5,376 nt of DNA, taken from positions 1,131 to 6,506 of the forward strand of contig DBCX01000047.1 in the NCBI GenBank assembly GCA_002293275.1, written 5' to 3'. Positions 1 to 4,868 of this stretch are shown in pieces. Within the stretch, counting starts at the first letter, position 1; each line of letters begins with the position of its first letter. Made by a program: the position numbers and the translations under genes. Source of the DNA: Cyanobacteria bacterium UBA947. GTDB taxonomy: Bacteria > Cyanobacteriota > Vampirovibrionia > Gastranaerophilales > Gastranaerophilaceae. The notes below the pieces were generated by a model. It did no database searches. It was not told where the DNA came from and saw only the letters and a program-made list of their open reading frames with translations.

Positions 1-1379
1 TCCGTTTCCGTATGATATTTATTGAATACCTCGTGCGTGAGGAAAGAGGTGGTACGTTTCAGTGCCTCGCCGATATTGCTTTTCACGGCTATATCTTCTA
101 TCTTCTGATAGTCTCTGCCGGCGGCAATGGCAAAGATCGAAAGCAATACATTGACTGCTGCCATATCGGTTGTTTCGTCGATGCTGAATCCTACGTTTCC
201 GTTTTCAAAGTAGCGCAGGTTGACTTCTTTGCTCAGGGCAACCGTGCGTATTTGCTGTGCCGAAACGTGGTCGGGGAGCTCGAAACACAGCGTGTCGAAG
301 TACTGTGCATTCACTTGCGTATATCCGAATTTCTTCAGTTCCTTATCAAGGAATGTGGTGATGCTGTGAATGCGCGAAGCAATGGTTGAGATGCCTTCCT
401 GTCCGTGGTATACAGTATAGAAACCCGCCATTGTGGCGAGCAGAGCCTGCGACGTGCAGATATTCGACGTTGCTTTCTCGCGTTTGATATGCTGCTCGCG
501 CGTCTGCACGGTCAGACAAAACGCCTGCTCGCCGTTGGCATCAACCGTTCTACCCGACAACCTGCCGGGCATCTGGCGCATATATTTTTCGCGGCAGGCG
601 ATAAAGCCCGCACCCGGACCGCCAAAACTCATCGGGATTCCAAGGGTCTGCACATCGCCAACCACAATGTCCGCCTGCGCGGGAGGTTTTAATATGGAAA
701 GCGTTGACGGGTCGGTACAGACAATCAACATTGTATCCGGCTGCGGCAATTCAACAATTTCACCATAAAAATTTGGCGTCTGGATTAAAACGCACGCGTA
801 ATCCGCCGCGTTGTCAGGCGGCGCGGCATCAAACCATTCCACCTCAATATCGTTCGCCCACGCGTAGGTTTCAACAACTTTTTTGTATTCCGGGTTCAGC
901 GTGTTTGCAGCCAGCGCGCGTTTGATTTTTTTAATCCTGACCGCCATCAAAACCGCCTCCGCGCACGCCGTTGCCGCATCATAAACTGTCGCGTTGCACA
1001 CGTCCATCCCCGTCAAACGGCACATCATCGTCTGGAACTCGTACATAATTTGCAGCGAACCTTGCGAAATCTCCGGTTGATAAGGCGTGTACGCGGTCAA
1101 AAACTCAAACCGCTGCGCCACCTGCGCAACACATGCCGGCGAAAACTTGTTATAAACCCCGCCGCCCAAAAAGCTTATGTAATCCGTTTTGTTTTTAGCC
1201 GCGAGCGATTTTATACGTTTTTGCACCTCAAGCTCGCTCAACGCCGGCTCCAAATTCAGCGCTCCGGCACGCGCCGCCTGCGGGATTACAGAGAACAAAT
1301 CCTCAACCGAATTTATTCCGGCGATTTCACCAACCATCCGAGCGCGGGTTTTTTCGTCGTGTGTCAGGAAGTTTTCCAT
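1..1379 (-). CDS. gcvPA: Glycine dehydrogenase (decarboxylating) P-protein, GcvPA start joined in frame to a Bacteroidales-like GcvP; partial at left edge
   Basis: P-protein is the PLP enzyme that decarboxylates glycine and loads the aminomethyl group onto lipoylated GcvH. The frame opens with ATG at 1379-1377, sharing one base with the gcvH stop (TAATG), and reads 459 codons to the edge without a stop. Residues 1 to about 300 look like the separate N-terminal subunit GcvPA: short start, FLGGGVYN near 70, TAYTPYQPEISQG near 95-107, GIPMSFGGPGAGF near 245-257. TREQHIKREKATSN (293-306) is common to all P-proteins. From about residue 316 (ATMAGFY) the sequence instead resembles the single-chain GcvP of Bacteroidales, ending in THEVFNKYHTET, which in long GcvP leads into the C-terminal half. 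A real GcvPA is about 440-450 residues and should have stopped by here. The catalytic PLP lysine belongs to the C-terminal half or GcvPB, outside the window. Codon use also changes at the junction. The family is certain; the integrity of the gene is doubtful. Confidence 0.9.
   Translation of the reverse strand, partial: MENFLTHDEKTRARMVGEIAGINSVEDLFSVIPQAARAGALNLEPALSELEVQKRIKSLAAKNKTDYISFLGGGVYNKFSPACVAQVAQRFEFLTAYTPYQPEISQGSLQIMYEFQTMMCRLTGMDVCNATVYDAATACAEAVLMAVRIKKIKRALAANTLNPEYKKVVETYAWANDIEVEWFDAAPPDNAADYACVLIQTPNFYGEIVELPQPDTMLIVCTDPSTLSILKPPAQADIVVGDVQTLGIPMSFGGPGAGFIACREKYMRQMPGRLSGRTVDANGEQAFCLTVQTREQHIKREKATSNICTSQALLATMAGFYTVYHGQEGISTIASRIHSITTFLDKELKKFGYTQVNAQYFDTLCFELPDHVSAQQIRTVALSKEVNLRYFENGNVGFSIDETTDMAAVNVLLSIFAIAAGRDYQKIEDIAVKSNIGEALKRTTSFLTHEVFNKYHTET
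420..503 (-). other. Probable chimera or recombination junction inside gcvP
   Basis: This stretch encodes about residues 293-320, the conserved TREQHIKREKATSN motif followed by ICTSQALLATMAGFY. Upstream of it (positions 503-1379) the protein is two-subunit GcvPA-like and rich in GCG alanine codons. Downstream (1 to about 425) it is single-chain GcvP-like and I find no GCG among 11 alanine codons. The exact breakpoint cannot be placed, because both parents would be nearly the same here. That is also why an assembler, or a recombination event, could cross over at this spot. Confidence 0.75.
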
Positions 1380-1777
1380 TAACCCACTTCTTCTTTGTAA
1401 TCTTCGTACTCCATCAAATCCGCCATCTCAGCAGCAAGGGTTGTATCGTCCGATGTTGATTCAACCTTGACCAACCAGCCTTTTTCGTAGTTATCTTCGT
1501 TCAAAATCTCCGGCGAATCAACCACCGCGTCATTCACCTCAACAACACGCCCGCTGATTGGCATATAAATTTCAGACGCCGCCTTAACGGATTCAACCGC
1601 CGCAAAGTTCTCACCCTTACGAAACTCAACCCCTGCCGCCGGCAGTTCCAAAAACACAATATCACCCAGCTGCTCAACAGCATAATCCGTCAGCCCGACA
1701 GTATAAGTCTTGTCGTTGTTGTCCAACAAATACTCGTGCGTTTTGGCACATAAAATTTTTTCCGTATAATCGCTCAT
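1379..1777 (-). CDS. gcvH: Glycine cleavage system H protein
   Basis: GcvH is the small lipoyl carrier that shuttles the aminomethyl intermediate from P-protein to T-protein and is reoxidised by the L-protein in the cytoplasm. The 132 residues match the usual 125-130. The lipoyl-domain core is visible: YTVGLTDYA (25-33), LGDIVFLELP (37-46), then AAVESVKAASEIYMPISG (59-76), in which K65 is the expected lipoylation site. The C-terminal helix ends acidic (EYEDYKEEVG). The ATG at 1777 is supported by an AAAGGA Shine-Dalgarno five bases upstream, and MSDYTEKILCAKTHEYL is a normal GcvH start. It lies 81 bp after gcvT and overlaps gcvPA as TAATG, so it is probably translated in a coupled way with the next gene. 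No oddity was seen within the coding region. Confidence 0.97.
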   Translation of the reverse strand: MSDYTEKILCAKTHEYLLDNNDKTYTVGLTDYAVEQLGDIVFLELPAAGVEFRKGENFAAVESVKAASEIYMPISGRVVEVNDAVVDSPEILNEDNYEKGWLVKVESTSDDTTLAAEMADLMEYEDYKEEVG

Positions 1778-1782
1778 TCTTT

Positions 1783-1788
1783 TCCTTT
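1783..1788 (-). promoter_or_regulatory. Ribosome binding site of gcvH
   Basis: AAAGGA on the minus strand, five bases before the gcvH ATG. The equivalent place in the upstream repeat unit has lost the GGA (it reads AAAAGAC), so this copy fixes which of the two duplicated ATGAGC starts is the real gcvH start. Confidence 0.75.
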
Positions 1789-1809
1789 CAATTCACGCGG
1801 GGCAACCTT

Positions 1810-1827
1810 TCATTTACCCCCGCTCAT
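1810..1827 (-). other. Five-codon relic ORF (MSGGK-stop) between gcvT and gcvH
   Basis: The middle of the tandem duplication reads ATG AGC GGG GGT AAA TGA. Its first two codons copy the start of gcvH (M S) and its last four copy the end of gcvT (S G G K stop), with AGC shared. The three differences from the gcvT tail (GGA to GGG, GGC to GGT, TAA to TGA) are all silent. The preceding Shine-Dalgarno is degenerate, so I take it as a relic rather than an expressed peptide, though ribosome pausing or re-initiation here cannot be excluded. Confidence 0.4.
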
Positions 1828-1858
1828 TCTTGTCTTTTCAACCCGCGCCGGCAACCTT

Positions 1859-2947
1859 TTATTTGCCTCCGCTCCTTTTTTCAATAAACGGTCGTTTCAC
1901 AACCTGCGCATCGTGTAATTTCTCTCTAATCATAACCTGAACAACAGTTCCGGGGCAAATTTCTTTAAGATTTTTTACATAACAAAGCGCGATGTTTGAA
2001 CCCGTCATCGGCGAAACCCCGCCGCTGGTTACTTTCCCGACTTTTTCGCCGTTAAAGAAAACTTCATAATCATGCCGCGCGATTTGTTTTGACAGCATCT
2101 TTATCCCGATAAGTTTTTTGTCCGTGCCGTTTGCAAGCTGGTTCATAATCACGGTTTTGCCGTTGTAATCCGCTGCCTTGTCTTTTGCAACAGACCACGA
2201 AAGCCCCGCCTCAACAGGTGTTGTGTACTCATCCAAATCGTTTCCGTAAAGATGCAGCGCAGCCTCCAAACGCAAGGTATCGCGCGCGCCAAGCCCGATG
2301 GGTTTTGCGCCCAGCGTCAAAATCTTGTCCCAAAGCTCCGGTGCATACTTGTTTTCAACCATAAGCTCCCACCCGTCCTCGCCGGTGTAGCCCGTGCGGC
2401 TTGCCCAAACAGGCACCCCGTCTATTGTCGCCGGCTTTATGGAAAACGATTGCTGGTCCGTGCTGACCCCCAGTTTTTCAATAATCTGAACCGCCGCAGG
2501 CCCTTGCACCGCAAGCAGCGCAAACTCGTCAGACCTGTTTTCAAGCTTGACATCAAACCCCGCTGCCGCAGCCACCATCCAGGCAAAATCACTCTCATAC
2601 CGCGACGCGTTGCAGATAATAAGATAATTATTTTCTTCCAATTTGTAAATAATTAAGTCATCCAAAATCCCGCCGCGCTCGTTGGTCAGCTGGCAATAAA
2701 CCGCTTTGCCGTCCGTGAGTTTTGCAACATCTTGCGGCACGAGCGTGTTTAAAAAATCTTTGGCACCTGCGCCGTCTACAAAAATCTCGCCCATATGCGA
2801 CACATCAAACAACCCGGCGCCATCACGCACGGCCTTGTGTTCTTCAATAATTGAGCTGTATTGCACCGGCATATGCCAGCCGGCAAAGTCCACCATCTTC
2901 GCGCCCAGCGCTACGTGTTTGTCATGTAAAATTGTTTGCCTGGTCAT
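1859..2947 (-). CDS. gcvT: Aminomethyltransferase, glycine cleavage system T protein
   Basis: GcvT takes the aminomethyl group from lipoyl-GcvH, releases ammonia and makes 5,10-methylene-tetrahydrofolate. The 362 residues are the normal length. Visible family motifs in order are ALGAKMVDFAGWHMPVQY (13-30), GLFDVSHMGEI (45-55), TNERGGILDDLIIY (88-101) with the conserved Asp pair at 96-97 that includes the expected catalytic/folate-site aspartate, ASRTGYTGEDGWE (182-194), GLGARDTLRLEAALHLYGND (218-237), TPVEAGLSW (243-251) and, in the C-terminal barrel domain, VTSGGVSPMTGSNIALCYV (306-324). The ATG overlaps the ffh stop as ATGA and has a good AAGGAG six bases upstream, embedded in the last ffh codons. 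It is therefore translationally coupled to ffh. The conserved motifs I checked are all present, so the protein should be active. Confidence 0.97.
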   Translation of the reverse strand: MTRQTILHDKHVALGAKMVDFAGWHMPVQYSSIIEEHKAVRDGAGLFDVSHMGEIFVDGAGAKDFLNTLVPQDVAKLTDGKAVYCQLTNERGGILDDLIIYKLEENNYLIICNASRYESDFAWMVAAAAGFDVKLENRSDEFALLAVQGPAAVQIIEKLGVSTDQQSFSIKPATIDGVPVWASRTGYTGEDGWELMVENKYAPELWDKILTLGAKPIGLGARDTLRLEAALHLYGNDLDEYTTPVEAGLSWSVAKDKAADYNGKTVIMNQLANGTDKKLIGIKMLSKQIARHDYEVFFNGEKVGKVTSGGVSPMTGSNIALCYVKNLKEICPGTVVQVMIREKLHDAQVVKRPFIEKRSGGK

Positions 2948-4323
2948 TTGAATCTCCTTTTCATTTTAACCGAATCGCTCGCAACAGTCTTCGGTTTGGC
3001 GCTCATCATTGACATCATCTTTTGTGTGTCAACTTTGCCGCCCTTGCTCGCACCGCTCATACCCTTCATCATCTGCCGCATCTGCTCAAACTGACCGATA
3101 AACTGGTTGACCTCACTAAGCGCAATCCCGCTGCCCGATGCGATACGTTTTTTTCGGCTCGCATCAATCAATTGCGGGTTGGCACGCTCGTCCGGCGTCA
3201 TACTCTGGATAAACACCTCCACACGCTTAAACTGCGTCTCACCCATATGCGAAATCTTGTCGCGGTCGTCCTTGCCGAGCTTTAACCCCGGAATCATACC
3301 GAGCAAATTCCCCATCGACCCGAACATCTTCATCTGCTTTTGCATCTTCAAAAAATCATCAAACGTAAACTCGGCCTTTTGCATTTTTCGCTGCAGCTCT
3401 TCGGATTCTTTCTCGTCAAAAACCTCCTGCGCCTTTTCAACGAGCGACACCACATCACCCATCCCCAAAATCCGGCCGGCCATCCGCTCGGGATAAAAAT
3501 CTTCCAGTGCGTCGGTTTTTTCACCGACACCTGTGAACTTTATCGGCTTGCCCGTACAATGAACGACGCTCAACGCCGCGCCGCCGCGCGCATCACCGTC
3601 TAATTTCGTCAACACCAGACCGGTAACCCCTATTTGCTCATCAAAAGTCTTGGCGATATTCACTGACTCCTGACCTGTCATCGCGTCAAGCACAAGCAGT
3701 TTCTCCGCCGGTTTTAACGCCTTATCAACAGCCTGCAGCTCCGCCATCATCTCGTTGTCAACCTGCAGCCGGCCCGCAGTATCTATTATTACAGTATTAA
3801 ACCCGTTTTTCTTTGCGTAATCAACCGCCTGCCGTGCAATCTCCGGCACCTTGTCCTTGCCCGCAAACACCTCAACCCCGATTTGCTCACCCAGCGATTG
3901 CAATTGCAAAATCGCAGCCGGCCGGTAAATATCGCACGCTGCAAGTAGTATCCGCCGCCCCGATTTTTTCAACTTAACCGCAAGTTTCGCGCTCGTCGTC
4001 GTTTTACCGGAACCCTGCAAACCCATCATCATAATCACATTGGGCTTGCCGCTGCCGTCCAGCGGTGAGTTTTGGCCGCCCAAAATCTGCGTCAACTCAT
4101 CGTTTGTAATCTTAATCAGCTGCTGCGACGGGTTAACACCTTTTAGAATTTCCTGCCCCAACGCCTTTTCTTTAACCGATTCAACAAACGATTTTACCAC
4201 ACCCAGATTGACATCCGCCTCCAACAGCGCGCGCCGAATCTCACGCAGCTGCTCGTCCATGTTGGCAACAGTCAGCTTTTTTTTAAATATACTTTGTAAT
4301 CGCTCACCTAGGCTATCAAACAT
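2944..4323 (-). CDS. ffh: Signal recognition particle GTPase Ffh (SRP54)
   Basis: Ffh binds 4.5S/SRP RNA and the signal sequences of nascent membrane proteins, and docks with FtsY at the membrane in a GTP-dependent way. The 459 residues match the usual 440-460. The N domain covers about 1-95. The G domain carries GLQGSGKTTTSAKLA (101-115, P-loop), DIYRPAA (131-137), DTAGR (181-185), TKLDGDARGG (239-248) and GVGEKTD (265-271). The methionine-rich M domain runs from about 310, with SRKKRIASGSG (389-399) for RNA binding and a basic tail KMKRRFK. MFDSLGERL is the typical family start, so the ATG at 4323 is firm although no Shine-Dalgarno precedes it. It is the first gene of the leftward unit and overlaps gcvT by four bases. 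Placement upstream of glycine cleavage genes is unusual, as ffh more often sits near rpsP, ylxM or ftsY. Confidence 0.98.
   Translation of the reverse strand: MFDSLGERLQSIFKKKLTVANMDEQLREIRRALLEADVNLGVVKSFVESVKEKALGQEILKGVNPSQQLIKITNDELTQILGGQNSPLDGSGKPNVIMMMGLQGSGKTTTSAKLAVKLKKSGRRILLAACDIYRPAAILQLQSLGEQIGVEVFAGKDKVPEIARQAVDYAKKNGFNTVIIDTAGRLQVDNEMMAELQAVDKALKPAEKLLVLDAMTGQESVNIAKTFDEQIGVTGLVLTKLDGDARGGAALSVVHCTGKPIKFTGVGEKTDALEDFYPERMAGRILGMGDVVSLVEKAQEVFDEKESEELQRKMQKAEFTFDDFLKMQKQMKMFGSMGNLLGMIPGLKLGKDDRDKISHMGETQFKRVEVFIQSMTPDERANPQLIDASRKKRIASGSGIALSEVNQFIGQFEQMRQMMKGMSGASKGGKVDTQKMMSMMSAKPKTVASDSVKMKRRFK
2954..2959 (-). promoter_or_regulatory. Ribosome binding site of gcvT inside the end of ffh
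   Basis: AAGGAG on the minus strand lies six bases before the gcvT ATG, within the ffh codons for the final KRRF residues. It supports the ATG that overlaps the ffh stop, rather than a later start, and means ribosomes can both load here and re-initiate from ffh. Confidence 0.8.
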
Positions 4324-4326
4324 GAC

Positions 4327-4355
4327 TTGATTTTATCATAAACTTGTACTAGTAT
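4327..4355 (+). promoter_or_regulatory. Predicted sigma70-type promoter for skp, overlapping the ffh promoter
   Basis: TTGATT (4327-4332) and TAGTAT (4350-4355) are spaced by 17 bases, each matching consensus in four of six positions. A start near 4362 would give a leader of about 16 bases that still includes the full AGGAGG. The -35 of this promoter overlaps the -10 of the ffh promoter and the reverse, so the two could not be occupied by polymerase together. An 8-bp palindrome TACTAGTA (4347-4354) lies in the shared part. Confidence 0.45.
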
Positions 4356-4358
4356 CAA
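4330..4358 (-). promoter_or_regulatory. Predicted sigma70-type promoter for ffh-gcvTHP
   Basis: On the minus strand TTGATA (4358-4353) and TAAAAT (4335-4330) are separated by exactly 17 bases; each matches the consensus in five of six positions. The expected start of transcription, about seven bases past the -10, falls on the A of the ffh ATG at 4323. That would give a leaderless mRNA, which agrees with the lack of a Shine-Dalgarno before ffh. Prediction only. Confidence 0.6.
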
Positions 4359-4363
4359 AAAAA

Positions 4364-4369
4364 AGGAGG
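4364..4369 (+). promoter_or_regulatory. Ribosome binding site of skp
   Basis: A consensus AGGAGG after an A-run, eight bases before the ATG at 4378. It fixes the skp start and contrasts with the divergent ffh gene, which has none. Confidence 0.85.
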
Positions 4370-4377
4370 ATTACACA

Positions 4378-4830
4378 ATGAAAAAATATCTAACAATAGG
4401 CCTGATTGCCTTTGCAGCAGGAGTTTCAGCAGCAAATTTTGCCGTCAGCGGCCCGACATTCAACATCGCGGTCGTTGATATCCAAAAAGTCGTCAGCGCG
4501 GCACCACAGGTTAACGCGCTCAAAAAAGAACACCAGGCGAAAGTCAACGAGCTTTCCGTTTTCGTTGAAAAAGCGCGCAAAGATGTCATGGCCCAAACAG
4601 ATGCCGCAAAAAAACAAGAGCTTGAAAAAAAATACAACAAAGAACTTAACGACAAAAAAGCAGCAATGGACAAGCACTACGCGGAAAAACTCAAAACCAT
4701 CGACACCGCGATAACAAAACAAATTGAGGCGCAGGCAAAAAAAGATAACTACGACCTTGTCCTTGCAAAAGGCGTTGTACTAAGCGGCGGCACCGATATA
4801 ACCGATGCAATCGTTAAAATAGTTAAGTAA
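4378..4830 (+). CDS. skp: Periplasmic OmpH/Skp-family chaperone
   Basis: Skp/OmpH proteins are periplasmic holdases that carry unfolded outer-membrane proteins to the BAM machinery. The 150-residue product has a signal peptide: basic MKK, hydrophobic core YLTIGLIAFAAGV, and a likely signal peptidase I site after VSA (about 18/19). The mature part begins with the family's first strand, FNIAVVDIQKVVSAAPQV (28-45). A long Lys/Glu/Ala-rich helical region (about 46-122) follows, the coiled-coil tentacle. It ends with YDLVLAKGVVLSGGTDITDAIVKIVK-type strands (125-150), the usual closing motif. It is on the short side of the family (about 150-180), as in many non-proteobacterial members. It is a single gene on its own strand, with a consensus AGGAGG and a strong terminator directly after. 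The class is secure; in vivo clients cannot be read from the sequence. Confidence 0.9.
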   Translation: MKKYLTIGLIAFAAGVSAANFAVSGPTFNIAVVDIQKVVSAAPQVNALKKEHQAKVNELSVFVEKARKDVMAQTDAAKKQELEKKYNKELNDKKAAMDKHYAEKLKTIDTAITKQIEAQAKKDNYDLVLAKGVVLSGGTDITDAIVKIVK

Positions 4831-4838
4831 CCGCTATT

Positions 4839-4868
4839 AAAAAAAGCTCCCGCGGGAGCTTTTTTTTT
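4839..4868. terminator. Bidirectional intrinsic terminator between skp and the hydrogenase gene
   Basis: A run of seven A, the perfect palindrome AGCTCCCGCGGGAGCT (4845-4860), and a run of nine T. It works in either orientation, ending skp rightward and the hydrogenase gene leftward. The hydrogenase stop codon TAA (4869-4867) lies at the edge of the T-run, so the terminator is shared economically by the two convergent genes, whose stops are only 36 bp apart. Confidence 0.93.

Larger units (their letters stand above)
1771..1870 (-). repeat. Diverged tandem duplication of the gcvT-gcvH boundary (two units of about 50 bp)
   Basis: Positions 1771-1820 and 1821-1870 are a tandem direct repeat; by hand alignment with one gap about 40 of 50 bases match. 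On the minus strand each unit runs from the tail of gcvT (SGGK-stop codons), through AAGGTTGCC and a GC-rich piece, to a purine-rich Shine-Dalgarno area and an ATGAGC start. One unit carries the true gcvT end and the other the true gcvH start, so the duplication happened across the intergenic boundary and left a hybrid in the middle. Most differences are transitions, so it is not a recent event. Confidence 0.85.

Noticed and set aside
12..925. Several plus-strand open frames of 73-125 codons opposite gcvP
   Set aside because: They lie antisense to the clear P-protein frame, have no family resemblance and overlap each other; they are shadows of the coding strand.
1796..1847. CGCGGG/CCCGCG inverted repeat as a terminator between gcvT and gcvH
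   Set aside because: Only six base pairs with a 40-base loop and no T-run on the transcribed strand; it does not look like an intrinsic terminator.
2252..2656. A 134-codon plus-strand frame opposite gcvT
   Set aside because: It is antisense to conserved GcvT motifs, rich in Arg and Pro as expected of a complement, and has no ribosome site.
3107..3496. A 129-codon plus-strand frame opposite ffh
   Set aside because: Its Ser/Ile/Phe-rich composition mirrors the Ffh M-domain codons; no recognisable domain.
4371..4722. Minus-strand frames opposite skp, one with a hydrophobic start resembling a membrane protein
   Set aside because: The hydrophobic Ser/Phe-rich sequence is the complement of the Lys/Glu/Ala-rich skp coiled coil; skp has the signal peptide, ribosome site and terminator.
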